64,000 nt of DNA from Leptospira_A sp046736045 (GTDB taxonomy: Bacteria; Spirochaetota; Leptospiria; Leptospirales; Leptospiraceae). Positions within the stretch are counted from its first letter, which is position 1, and each line of letters begins with the position of its first letter. Made by a program: the position numbers and the translations under genes. The notes under the pieces were generated by a model, which saw nothing but the letters and a program-made list of their open reading frames with translations, had not been told where the DNA came from and searched no databases. Where the stretch lies: contig NZ_CP177134.1 of the NCBI RefSeq assembly GCF_046736045.1, positions 2,418,001-2,482,000 of the forward strand, in the 5' to 3' direction. Shown in pieces: positions 38,662-47,211 of the stretch.

Positions 38662-39059
38662 AAAGGCAAATTTTTTGAAAGTTTCGGAACTTCGGGTTTC
38701 CAATTTCCCCGCCCGATTTGGGAGGGGAACTACACCCGCCGCCCAATGTGTTCCTTCTATCACACCACCTTTTCTTTGTAAAGCGATCAGGCAGTTTCCG
38801 GCAATTTTATTCAAATAAGTTCGCCTTTTTGCCTACTTCTCGAAAGAACCTCCGCAGACTTTGCGCCTCCGCGTGAAAAAAATCTTAATCTTGGAAAGAA
38901 AAGCTCTCACGGAGCAAAGGGCCGCTAGAAAATTCGGCCCCTTCCGGAAAAACTCTTTCAAAACTTGAAAAATATAAAAGAATTCCATGTATGGGCATGG
39001 AATAGTTGCGAATAAAAACTTGCCATAAATCACCTAACAGCTGAAATTTTTAGATTTTC
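38662..39059. repeat. Intergenic region with a repeat-element copy and a dyad
   Basis: About 400 bases without a gene. It holds a CG-rich hairpin (CCCCGCCC at 38707-38714 with GGGAGGGG at 38720-38727), 89 bases later the 17-mer AAGTTCGCCTTTTTGCC (38817-38833), also present at 27297, and an imperfect dyad (CTTTGCGCC at 38859-38867 onward with GGAGCAAAG at 38911-38919). The parts are collinear with those of the 27182-27313 region. No credible protein is encoded on either strand. Confidence 0.5.
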
Positions 39060-39281
39060 ATGATCTTATACATACAAGCCAAACCGAATTCAAAAAAACC
39101 GGGGATTGAAAAAATCTCCGACACGGAATGGATTGTTCGTCTGAAGTCACTTCCCGTGGAAGGCAAAGCCAATGAGGAATTGATTCGTCGGATCGCAGAA
39201 GAATTGGGCACTTCTCCTTCGAGGGTACAGATTCAGGGAGGAGGAAAGGGAAGGAAAAAGAAAATTCTTGTGGATAACTGA
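39060..39281 (+). CDS. DUF167 (YggU-like) protein
   Basis: 73 aa. It has the family pattern: QAKPNSKKPGI at the start, VRLKSLPVEGKANEELI in the middle and a Lys-rich end. The role is unknown; it is conserved widely and often near hslVU or proC-type genes. Its ATG is at 39060 without a clear ribosome binding site. Confidence 0.8.
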   Translation: MILYIQAKPNSKKPGIEKISDTEWIVRLKSLPVEGKANEELIRRIAEELGTSPSRVQIQGGGKGRKKKILVDN

Positions 39282-39339
39282 AAAGAATTTCGAACCATTT
39301 TCCTCGACAACCTTCGTCACTAAAAGATTATATCCTTAT

Positions 39340-39873
39340 ATGGAAGCCATACATGCGACCACGATATTAAGTGTCCGAAAGGACGGAAAAGTAGCCATGG
39401 GCGGTGACGGCCAAGTTTCAATGGGCCAAACTGTGATGAAACACACTGCACGTAAGGTGCGGCGGTTGCATGGTGGAAAAGTCCTCGCGGGATTTGCCGG
39501 ATCGGCCGCAGATGCATTCACTCTCTTTGAACTATTTGAAAAAAAGTTGGGGGAACACGGTGGTTCCGTTTCTCGTGCTGCGGTTGAACTCGCTAGAGAA
39601 TGGAGAATGGACAGGATGCTTCGTCGTTTGGAGGCATTATTAATTGTTTGTGATGCCACGGAGTCTTTTTTAATTTCAGGAACGGGGGATGTGATTTCTC
39701 CCGATGACGGAGTTCTTGCGATCGGATCGGGTGGAAATTATGCGTTGTCCGCCGCACGCGCATTAGCTGAGAATACTTCCTATACCCCTGCGGAAATCAT
39801 TCAAAAAGCAATGAAAATCACTGCCGATATTTGTATCTATACTAACCATAATTTGGTGCTCGAAGAGTTGTAG
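39340..39873 (+). CDS. hslV: HslV (ClpQ) protease subunit
   Basis: 177 aa from the ATG at 39340; the frame is open from 39268 but the extra residues are not part of the family. After a six-residue leader (MEAIHA) Thr7 should become the N-terminal nucleophile (TTILSVR). GGDGQVSMG, RKVRRLHGGKVLAGFAGS and IGSGGNYALSAARAL are classic. HslV forms a double-hexamer peptidase with HslU and degrades misfolded proteins. The hslU gene follows after seven bases. Confidence 0.93.
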   Translation: MEAIHATTILSVRKDGKVAMGGDGQVSMGQTVMKHTARKVRRLHGGKVLAGFAGSAADAFTLFELFEKKLGEHGGSVSRAAVELAREWRMDRMLRRLEALLIVCDATESFLISGTGDVISPDDGVLAIGSGGNYALSAARALAENTSYTPAEIIQKAMKITADICIYTNHNLVLEEL

Positions 39874-39880
39874 GAGAGTA

Positions 39881-41308
39881 ATGGAACCAAAAGAGATTTT
39901 AGCGGAAATTGTTTCAGCCCCCGAAGAAGAAAATTCCAATTTTGATTTAACACCAAAAGAAATCGTAACCCGCTTGGATGAATATATTGTGGGTCAGGCA
40001 AAAGCAAAAAGGGCAGTCGCAGTTGCACTTCGGAATCGAACCAGACGTAGAAAACTCCCCGAAGATTTAAGAGAAGAAGTTTATCCCAAAAATATCATCA
40101 TGATCGGACCGACAGGTGTCGGAAAAACCGAAATAGCTCGTCGTTTGTCTAAGTTATGTGGTGCTCCGTTTCTGAAAGTGGAAGCTACCAAATACACGGA
40201 AGTGGGTTATGTGGGTCGGGATGTCGAATCTATGGTTCGTGACCTTGCCACAATTTCTTTGAATCTTGTAAAAAATGAATTTAGAGACAGAGTTAAAGAA
40301 AAAGCTTTCGAAAAAGCCGAAGAAGCTATTCTCGATATCATCCTCCCTCCTATCTTTCATAAAAAAGAAGAGGAGCTGACTCTCGAAGAAAAAGACCGTT
40401 ATTCCAGCTATCAACAGTCCCGTGAAAAGTTTAGGGAAAAGCTGAGAGCAGGTAAGTTGGATGATCAGGAAATCGAAATTGACATCCCTAAACCTTCCGC
40501 TCCTTCCGGCATACCCATGTTACAGGTATTTGGTGCCGGGAATATGGAAGATATGGACAACCAACTTCAAAATATTCTCGGTGATCTGATGCCGAAAAAA
40601 CAAGGCAAACGTAAGATCAAAATCTCCGAAGCCAAAAAACTTGTGAGTGATTCGGAAGCTGAAAAATTAATAGATATGGATAAGATGCAATCGGAAGCAG
40701 TGCGCCGTGCGGAAGAGATGGGGATTATCTTTTTGGATGAAATCGATAAGATTGCAGGAAAGGAAAGCAGGCAAGGAGCTGATGTATCCCGCGAAGGTGT
40801 GCAACGGGACTTGCTTCCCATTGTAGAAGGATCAACCGTATCTACAAAACTCGGGCCGTTACGCACAGATCATATTTTGTTTATTGCGGCAGGTGCATTT
40901 CATATGTCCAAACCTTCGGATTTGATTCCGGAGTTGCAAGGACGTTTTCCAATCCGGGTGGAACTGGATACATTGTCCAGAGAGGATTTTGTTAAGATTC
41001 TTTCCACACCAAAGTCTTCTCTCACCAAACAGTATGAAGCCTTACTTGCTACTGAAGGTGTTAAGCTGTCTTTTACGGAAGATGGGATCCAGGAAATTGC
41101 GAATCTCGCATTCGAGATGAACGAAAAAAATGAAAATATCGGAGCTCGTCGTCTGAATACGATCATGGAGAAATTGCTTGAAGAAACCAGCTTTGAAGCT
41201 CCCGATTTGCCGGAAGATAAAAAGAAAATCGAGATCAATCGAAACTTCGTTCAATCAATATTGAAAGGTATCATTGAAGATAAGGATTTAAGCAGATACA
41301 TTCTATAA
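39881..41308 (+). CDS. hslU: HslU (ClpY) ATPase subunit
   Basis: 475 aa. Walker A GPTGVGKT (76-83), an intermediate domain (about 120-250), Walker B IIFLDEIDKIA and the sensor region PELQGRFPIRVEL. The C-terminus ends SRYIL, the tail that docks into HslV. AAA+ unfoldase partner of HslV. AGGAGAG ribosome binding site overlaps the hslV stop region. Confidence 0.95.
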   Translation: MEPKEILAEIVSAPEEENSNFDLTPKEIVTRLDEYIVGQAKAKRAVAVALRNRTRRRKLPEDLREEVYPKNIIMIGPTGVGKTEIARRLSKLCGAPFLKVEATKYTEVGYVGRDVESMVRDLATISLNLVKNEFRDRVKEKAFEKAEEAILDIILPPIFHKKEEELTLEEKDRYSSYQQSREKFREKLRAGKLDDQEIEIDIPKPSAPSGIPMLQVFGAGNMEDMDNQLQNILGDLMPKKQGKRKIKISEAKKLVSDSEAEKLIDMDKMQSEAVRRAEEMGIIFLDEIDKIAGKESRQGADVSREGVQRDLLPIVEGSTVSTKLGPLRTDHILFIAAGAFHMSKPSDLIPELQGRFPIRVELDTLSREDFVKILSTPKSSLTKQYEALLATEGVKLSFTEDGIQEIANLAFEMNEKNENIGARRLNTIMEKLLEETSFEAPDLPEDKKKIEINRNFVQSILKGIIEDKDLSRYIL

Positions 41309-41330
41309 AACAGATCAGTGTTTTATAGAA
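41301..41330 (+). terminator. AT-rich hairpin at the end of hslU
   Basis: TTCTATAAAACA (41301-41312) and TGTTTTATAGAA (41319-41330) are perfect arms around GATCAG. The stop codon of hslU lies in the left arm. There is no T-tract, so termination is only suggested. Confidence 0.4.
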
Positions 41331-41368
41331 ACTTGCACGTGTTTGCTTTTTATATCGTTTTTTATTTT

Positions 41369-43231
41369 CTACTCTAGGGGTCTGATTTTAACTCTCTCCA
41401 GTCCCCTGAGTGAATTTCCCGCCAACACATAATCCGATCCGATCAAATCTTCAGGAAAACAATCCATCACTTTCACCCATCCTTTGGAAATGAATTTTTC
41501 CCGCAAGGTTCCGGCAAGGCCACCGAGTTTGAGTGAAGGTGTGAACCACTGTTTGTTTTTTTTGAAAAAAAGATTTCTGACACATGTTTCCGAAACGGTT
41601 CCGTCTTCCGCAAGCAGGATGGAATCTTCACATCCGAGGACTTGCGCTTCGTTCAGTGAGTCCGTATAAAATTCCCTAATCGTTGTTTTGTGGTAAAAAA
41701 ACAGATTGGAAGTTGGAATTTTTTTGGTTCCCCAGGACAAATTGACTTTTCTTCTTTTGTCTGTTCTTGTCAAAGCATAAGTTTCCGCTTTGAATTCACC
41801 TTTTGCATTTAACAGCAGTCTGACCCGCAACAACCCGGATGCAACATGAGCGATTGAGTCGAGAGACTCCGTTGCTTTTGCCGGATCAAATGGATATCCG
41901 AAACGATGTGCGGATTGTTCCATACGCTTTAAGTGCAATTGAAGAAACTTGAACCTTCCGTTAAAAAATCGGATTGTTTCCAGGATTTCAAAATCGGGAA
42001 TATCTTCCTTTGTCAGAAAGGACAATTTGGAAAGGCATTCTTTATATTCCATTTCAGGATCGGACAATACTGTGATCCCGCTTCCTACGGAATAATTTCC
42101 GATATAAACATTCGTATCTTTTGTCAGATGAATCGTTCGTATCGATACATTGGCAATGGATTCCAATGTCCCGTTTTTATTTTCCAATGTAAATAAAGAA
42201 CCTGTATAGATCCCTCGCTTTCTCTTTTCAATGTTTTTTATGATTTCCGTAGAACGTATCTTAGGCGCCCCGGTTACGGACCCGGAAGGAAATAATGTAG
42301 TGACTATTTTGGAAAAAGAAGTATCCGGAAGCAATTCCGACTCTATTTCGGAAGTCATTTGCCAAATGGAATCCAAGGTTTCCGTTTCAAAAAGTGAAGT
42401 TACCGAAACAGTTCCTATTTTCGATATTTTCCCCAAATCGTTTCGAAACAAATCGGTAATCATTACATTTTCCGCTCTCTCTTTTTCAGAAGCCTGCAAC
42501 CTGTCTCTTTGTTTCAGGTCTTCTTTCAAGCTGAGTCCCCTTTGGGCAGTACCTTTCATCGGTTTGGCGGTGATCTTTCCGTTACGCACGGACCAAAAAA
42601 GTTCGGGAGAGAGGCTTAACAAAATACCATCCTCAAGAGGAAAGTAGACGGAATATTTTGTCTTTTGTTTTCTTTTTAACTTTTGAAAAAATAAAAACGG
42701 ATCTGCATCCAATTTGAAATTCGTATCAAAACTGATATTGAGTTCATAGCTGTCACCTTCCTGCAAATGCGATTGTGCGGTTTTAATTTGAGAAATATAG
42801 GCTTCTTCGGAGATGCCTAATGAAAGTTCTTCGATTCCTGCTGAATCCAGTAACTGCAAGTTAGGTGTTTGGTATGATATCTGTTTTTTTGAATCGAATA
42901 TATGGATTGAGAGTAGAGGAGTTTCTGTTGGTATATCTTTCGTTAAGTGATGCAGACTTTGTTCTAAAAAATATCCTGCCTCAAAAAATAAAGCTCCTGC
43001 CGCAAATTTATTTTCTTTTGCGTATCTTTCTGTGGTTTCAATCGCTTTTAATAGTTCGGATCGTATCGAATTCGGATCTGAATCCGAGCTTATGATTCGG
43101 ATTTGTGTGACCGGATCTTGGTACCAATCCGTATTCGTAAAACCGGGAGAAGAGAGGCAATCTTCAAAAAGAACGCCTCCTTCTTTTTTATATTCGTTTA
43201 AAAACTCTTGCCAGGAGAGTAATTTATTCGT
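41369..43231 (-). CDS. Aminodeoxychorismate synthase / 4-amino-4-deoxychorismate lyase fusion (PabBC)
   Basis: The frame is open from 43294 to 41369 and its translation looks like PabB from the far end on: FEDCLSSPGF, AGALFFEAGYF, GDSYELNISFD, PMKGTAQRG, SGSVTGAPKIRST, TGSLF; then a class IV aminotransferase (PabC) with FFYHKTTIRE (PLP Lys) and SETCVRNLFF. Such fusions make p-aminobenzoate for folate. No ATG, GTG or TTG occurs in frame before a TTG at 42859, deep in the conserved part. I place the start tentatively at an ACG (43231-43229) with GGAG eight bases upstream, overlapping the previous gene's end; a frameshift from that gene is an alternative. Confidence 0.8.
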   Translation of the reverse strand, partial: TNKLLSWQEFLNEYKKEGGVLFEDCLSSPGFTNTDWYQDPVTQIRIISSDSDPNSIRSELLKAIETTERYAKENKFAAGALFFEAGYFLEQSLHHLTKDIPTETPLLSIHIFDSKKQISYQTPNLQLLDSAGIEELSLGISEEAYISQIKTAQSHLQEGDSYELNISFDTNFKLDADPFLFFQKLKRKQKTKYSVYFPLEDGILLSLSPELFWSVRNGKITAKPMKGTAQRGLSLKEDLKQRDRLQASEKERAENVMITDLFRNDLGKISKIGTVSVTSLFETETLDSIWQMTSEIESELLPDTSFSKIVTTLFPSGSVTGAPKIRSTEIIKNIEKRKRGIYTGSLFTLENKNGTLESIANVSIRTIHLTKDTNVYIGNYSVGSGITVLSDPEMEYKECLSKLSFLTKEDIPDFEILETIRFFNGRFKFLQLHLKRMEQSAHRFGYPFDPAKATESLDSIAHVASGLLRVRLLLNAKGEFKAETYALTRTDKRRKVNLSWGTKKIPTSNLFFYHKTTIREFYTDSLNEAQVLGCEDSILLAEDGTVSETCVRNLFFKKNKQWFTPSLKLGGLAGTLREKFISKGWVKVMDCFPEDLIGSDYVLAGNSLRGLERVKIRPLE

Positions 43232-43233
43232 GG

Positions 43234-44079
43234 CTAAAACTCCATTTTTTGTAAAGCTTCGATCGGATAACTTAAATAAACGGAAGTGGCATGTTTACTG
43301 GTTTGGATGCTGAAACATTCCAAAGGATCCAGATTCAAATTATAAAATCCTTCATCAATCATCGCGATTCCGAATCCCGCGCTTTCTTTTTCATCTAAAA
43401 AGTCAGGGCGGAAAAACTCTGCAGACTTGCCTTCGCGGGCGAGATCCGCATGCAATTGTCTGCTTTTTTGGATTCTGGACAAATCCATACCCATAATGGG
43501 AGAATCGTTTCTGATTCGAATATAAAGTTCTGTTTCCCGGATTTCAATTTTTACGGAAATCTTGAGATTGTATTTTTTCGCTTTTTCGCGAACCAACTCT
43601 AAAAATTCCTGATCTTGAGGAGATAGGTTTATTTTTTTTGTTCTTTTTTTGTCCTGTAAGGTAAGAATCTTTTGGACATTTTTTTTAATCTTATCGGGAA
43701 CAATATAACGTTGCATCGCATCACGCAATGGTTCCGTTTCCAGGATTGTATCCAATAATTCTTCTGCTTCCTGTTCGGGGGTCTGTCCGGAGGATTGCAG
43801 TTTTGTCAGAAGCTCGTCTTTGAATATCACAAAACGAGTGTTACCTTTCACGGCATTTAAGAGAGCTTCCATCAAACCACTGAATAAATGAAAAGATGTC
43901 AAAGGATTCGCCCCGATTTTGTCCAGGATCCTTTGCACTACTTCATTCACAATGTCTCTTGTTGTTTTGGTCAGACCTTTTAATTCGAAGTGGAAGTGGT
44001 CTCTTGTAATGATAGAATCAAGGTTTTCTATGATTTCTTGACCCTTATATTTGATTTTCTCGTTTCCCATAAGGCTCAT
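43234..44079 (-). CDS. HATPase-domain protein (anti-sigma/histidine-kinase ATPase type)
   Basis: 281 aa. The N-box appears in LMEALLNAVKGNTR, a G1-like box in RNDSPIMGM and a G2-like box in SAGFGIAMIDEG, so it is a GHKL ATPase-fold protein. There is no phosphoacceptor His domain and no receiver. The central charged region (about 95-160) is unusual. It may act like RsbW-type kinases or as a response partner. The end, with six A residues before ATGGAG, overlaps the open pabBC frame. Confidence 0.65.
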   Translation of the reverse strand: MSLMGNEKIKYKGQEIIENLDSIITRDHFHFELKGLTKTTRDIVNEVVQRILDKIGANPLTSFHLFSGLMEALLNAVKGNTRFVIFKDELLTKLQSSGQTPEQEAEELLDTILETEPLRDAMQRYIVPDKIKKNVQKILTLQDKKRTKKINLSPQDQEFLELVREKAKKYNLKISVKIEIRETELYIRIRNDSPIMGMDLSRIQKSRQLHADLAREGKSAEFFRPDFLDEKESAGFGIAMIDEGFYNLNLDPLECFSIQTSKHATSVYLSYPIEALQKMEF

Positions 44080-44148
44080 CAGAACTTTTATGTTAAAAAA
44101 CTAGGGAAAGTGGTATTTGTAAACCAGTTTTCCTAGTGAAGAGGGTTT

Positions 44149-44397
44149 ATGAGTGGTAAAGATTTTTTTCTTAAAACTCCCGATTTAGGTGATACGGAAA
44201 AAATAGAACTCATTCAATGGTTATGTAAACCTGGAGACCCGATCACAAAGGGACAGGAGTTGATTGAGCTTGTTACTGACAAAGCGGCATTTCCGGTAGA
44301 GTCCCCTTACGCGGGGATATTAAAAGAAATACGAGTGAAGGCTGGTTCTGTAGTGAAAAAAGGGGAAGTACTCGGGGTTCTTGAAATTAAAGAATGA
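44149..44397 (+). CDS. Stand-alone lipoyl/biotinyl carrier domain
   Basis: 82 aa, just one lipoyl-type domain: FLKTPDLGDTEKIELIQWL, GDPITKGQELIELVTDKAAF with the modifiable Lys in TDKA, and a second half KEIRVKAGSVVKKGEVL. The surrounding DKA fits lipoyl rather than biotin (usually MKM) attachment. It resembles the N-terminal part of dehydrogenase E2 proteins but without the catalytic domain. GAGG lies just before the ATG. Its stop overlaps the phosphoesterase ATG by four bases. Confidence 0.8.
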   Translation: MSGKDFFLKTPDLGDTEKIELIQWLCKPGDPITKGQELIELVTDKAAFPVESPYAGILKEIRVKAGSVVKKGEVLGVLEIKE

Positions 44398-45269
44398 AAA
44401 TTGTTCATATCTCTGATCTACATTTTCCAACCAGGGTTCCTTTTTTTTCCTTAAAAGGAAAGTCCATCATAGGATATTTGAATTATGCCATACGCAGACA
44501 AAAGAAATACCCTCCCGTTTTAATTGAAACTTTAATACAAACCATTAAAAAATTAGAATACGATGTTTTGGTAATATCAGGCGATTTGACAAATGTTTCC
44601 CATCCTTCGGAATTTCCACGCGCAAAAGAGTGGCTCGCACCAATTCTTGATGAACGTACTTTTATCATTCCCGGCAATCATGATCGTTATAAAACCGAAT
44701 CCGTACAACCTGTACCCTTGTTTGAAAAGGAATTTTCGCAATTTTTAGGAGAGGAAGTTTCCCAAATTAATTATTTGAGAAAGAAGGAAATTGCAGGATT
44801 TACCTTAATTGGATGGGATTCCAATCGTCCGCTTCCTGTTGCAAAAGCCAATGGGGCCGTAAAACCGGAGATTGTTTCCGAAACAAACGCATTTGTGAAC
44901 AAACCGTACGTTCTTGTTTGCCATCACCCTCTTTGGAATCCTAAATTTCAAGAAGAGTCAAAGGGTCATAAGATGATCAACCGGATGGAAGTTTCCGAAC
45001 TTCTGAAACAAAAGCCTCCCGTATTGTATTTGCACGGACATACTCACACCAACTGGATCAAACGCCCCGGAAATAAAGCGCCGTTTTATATTGTCAATTC
45101 TGCATCTAGCACGCGTTTATCGGATTCAAGACATATCTCAGGATTTCACGTGATTGACTTGGACAAAAGCGGCTCCGCCTCTTTTGTGAGATTCAGTTAT
45201 CATATTGAAAAAAATCAATTTTTAGAAAGCCCACTTCTTATTTACGATGAAGAAGATGGCGTAATTTGA
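44394..45269 (+). CDS. Calcineurin-like metallophosphoesterase
   Basis: 291 aa with the ordered metal motifs HISDLHFP (Asp8, His10), VISGDLTN, IPGNHDRY, CHHPLW and LHGHTH. A two-metal phosphoesterase, of the cAMP/3',5'-cyclic or UDP-sugar type by length, though the substrate cannot be fixed. Overlaps the lipoyl gene's stop. Confidence 0.85.
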   Translation: MKIVHISDLHFPTRVPFFSLKGKSIIGYLNYAIRRQKKYPPVLIETLIQTIKKLEYDVLVISGDLTNVSHPSEFPRAKEWLAPILDERTFIIPGNHDRYKTESVQPVPLFEKEFSQFLGEEVSQINYLRKKEIAGFTLIGWDSNRPLPVAKANGAVKPEIVSETNAFVNKPYVLVCHHPLWNPKFQEESKGHKMINRMEVSELLKQKPPVLYLHGHTHTNWIKRPGNKAPFYIVNSASSTRLSDSRHISGFHVIDLDKSGSASFVRFSYHIEKNQFLESPLLIYDEEDGVI

Positions 45270-45302
45270 TCGTTAGCACTTAAGTAAAAACAGGAAGAAC
45301 AA

Positions 45303-46355
45303 ATGGCAAATTCTAAGGCAGACCTTTCCGCAGTACAAAGACAACTCATGCAAGTAAAACATCCGGAACTCAAGAAGGACATCGTCACTCTGGGCATGGT
45401 TGCTAAAGTGGATAACGGCGAAGAAGGAATTGATATTCTCATTAAAACGCCAAACAATGACAGACGATTGCAGATCGGTTTGGAAGCTCAAGTCAGACAA
45501 CTTATATCCAAAATCGAAGGTATTGGAAAAGTAAAAATCAAGTTTGAAGTGGATCAGTCCATGAAGATGGAAGACGGAAACCGAATCTTTGGTGTCAAAA
45601 AAGTCATCGCAGTAGGTTCCGGAAAAGGCGGAGTGGGAAAGTCGACTGTCACTGCTAATCTTGCAGCCGCCCTGCTCAAGTCCGGCAAAAAAGTAGGTAT
45701 TATGGATGCGGATATCTACGGACCATCGCTTGGAAAAATGTTCGGAGTGAATGGCCGGGTTGCTTTAAAATCCGAAGAAGATAAAATTTACCCTCTGGAA
45801 AAGCACGGGTTGAAACTGATTTCTTTCGCTTTTCTTGTTGCAGATGACCAACCGGTTGTTTGGCGAGGGCCTATGTTGGGCAAGGCAGTAGAACAGTTCT
45901 TATACGATGTTGTCTGGGGAGAATTGGATTATCTCTTGATTGATTTACCTCCCGGCACGGGAGATGTACAATTATCACTCGCTCAACTTGTTGATTTGGA
46001 CGGAGCTATCATCGTGACCACTCCTCAGGAAGTTGCGGTGCTTGATGCGGGAAGGGCGGCCGCCATGTTCAAGCAGGTAAAGGTGCCTATCCTCGGAATC
46101 GTGGAAAATATGTCCGGATTTGCTTGTCCTTCCTGTGGCCATGTAACCGATTTGTTTTCCAAAGGGGGAGGAGGGAAACTGGCTGAACAGTTATCCGTTC
46201 CCCAACTAGGGCAGGTTCCGCTCACTGTAGAGGTAATGAAATCGGGCGAATCCGGAATTCCCGCCGTTTTGGTTGAAGGAAATAAAGCATTAATTGAGTC
46301 TTATTCTAACATAGTGAAGAATTTGGAAGGTCAATTAGCTCTCTGGGAAGATTAA
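45303..46355 (+). CDS. Mrp/NBP35 (ApbC) family Fe-S carrier ATPase
   Basis: 350 aa. The N-terminal about 90 residues are a MIP18 (DUF59)-like domain, then the deviant Walker A GKGGVGKS (107-114), a DxD-type switch (MDADIYGPS), and CPSCGH near residue 275, whose Cys pair binds a bridging [4Fe-4S] cluster in the dimer. It delivers clusters to apo-proteins. AGGAAG lies before the ATG. Confidence 0.93.
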   Translation: MANSKADLSAVQRQLMQVKHPELKKDIVTLGMVAKVDNGEEGIDILIKTPNNDRRLQIGLEAQVRQLISKIEGIGKVKIKFEVDQSMKMEDGNRIFGVKKVIAVGSGKGGVGKSTVTANLAAALLKSGKKVGIMDADIYGPSLGKMFGVNGRVALKSEEDKIYPLEKHGLKLISFAFLVADDQPVVWRGPMLGKAVEQFLYDVVWGELDYLLIDLPPGTGDVQLSLAQLVDLDGAIIVTTPQEVAVLDAGRAAAMFKQVKVPILGIVENMSGFACPSCGHVTDLFSKGGGGKLAEQLSVPQLGQVPLTVEVMKSGESGIPAVLVEGNKALIESYSNIVKNLEGQLALWED

Positions 46356-46405
46356 AAATCACTTGTTCCCTGGAGTGGTTTTGGCAGTCTAATTAAGGAA
46401 TCATT

Positions 46406-47101
46406 ATGAATTTTGAAAGAGGCTCAAAACCGAATCCGACTGGCAACTTGATTGCCTATTGTCATGTGTTTGGAGAAAACCCGATTGCTCCGGGAGGCAA
46501 AATCATTGCCTCCAATGTGGTTGTGAGTTTTTTAAAGATCGGAGACAATTACCCGGTTGTGACTTTTCCTCCGGTGGCTCTTTCTTCCAAAGACGAATTG
46601 TTAAAAATTCTGACTGAGAATATACATCTTTATGATGTGATTCAATTGCCGGATTTCCAAATGCCGGAAAACAAAGATCAGTCCAATCAATACATCCAGG
46701 AAAGAATGGAACAGTTCAATTCGATGGTTATGCGTTATGTTGAATATTGCAAAGCCAAAGAAAAAACTCAGGCAACGGGCGGAGCTGAAAAATTAGAAGG
46801 TTTCAACGAACCTTTGGAAACCCTTGCCAATCTATCATTGGAATTTCGAAGTTCATCGGGAATTGCAAAAGAAGCAACACGTCTGAAAATGGATCGTATT
46901 GTCGATTTTTTCCAAAACCACCACCCGCAACTGGACATTGATAATTTTCAGAAAGCACTCGCTTTCCCGGGAAAGTTAGGAGATGAACTAGTAAGTCTCT
47001 ATATCCAAAAATTTAACGCGATTCAAATCGAAAATTATGAGGGCGCATCCGATTTACGCCGTCGTATTCTTGCGATTGAGTCCATGTCCCCCCAAGCTTA
47101 A
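46406..47101 (+). CDS. Protein with a C-terminal UVR-like motif
   Basis: 231 aa. The N-terminal two-thirds (about 1-180) is not recognised. The last 30 residues, KFNAIQIENYEGASDLRRRI, look like the UVR (UvrB/UvrC interaction) helix pair. AAGGA precedes the ATG. Possibly a regulator in stress or repair, but the function is unknown. Confidence 0.55.
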   Translation: MNFERGSKPNPTGNLIAYCHVFGENPIAPGGKIIASNVVVSFLKIGDNYPVVTFPPVALSSKDELLKILTENIHLYDVIQLPDFQMPENKDQSNQYIQERMEQFNSMVMRYVEYCKAKEKTQATGGAEKLEGFNEPLETLANLSLEFRSSSGIAKEATRLKMDRIVDFFQNHHPQLDIDNFQKALAFPGKLGDELVSLYIQKFNAIQIENYEGASDLRRRILAIESMSPQA

Positions 47102-47104
47102 ATA

Positions 47105-47154
47105 GACAGAATTGTCAAAAATTTATTGACAATTCTGTCCTTCGGAATCATACT
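47105..47154 (+). promoter_or_regulatory. Perfect 14-bp hairpin and promoter of the GGQ protein gene
   Basis: GACAGAATTGTCAA (47105-47118) and TTGACAATTCTGTC (47126-47139) are exact arms around a seven-base loop. The right arm begins with TTGACA (47126-47131), and 17 bases on is CATACT (47149-47154), a good sigma-70 pair. The hairpin may end the upstream transcript, bind a regulator, or both; no T-tract follows. Confidence 0.55.
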
Positions 47155-47211
47155 CATATGCCCCTGTCTTTTCCCGTATCTGTTGAAAAAAACGAATCTT
47201 TGAGGAAAAGA

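Noticed and set aside
38608..39033. Short frames in the intergenic region
   Set aside because: They give Cys/Arg-rich sequences with no ribosome binding site and no family likeness; the region looks like repeats.
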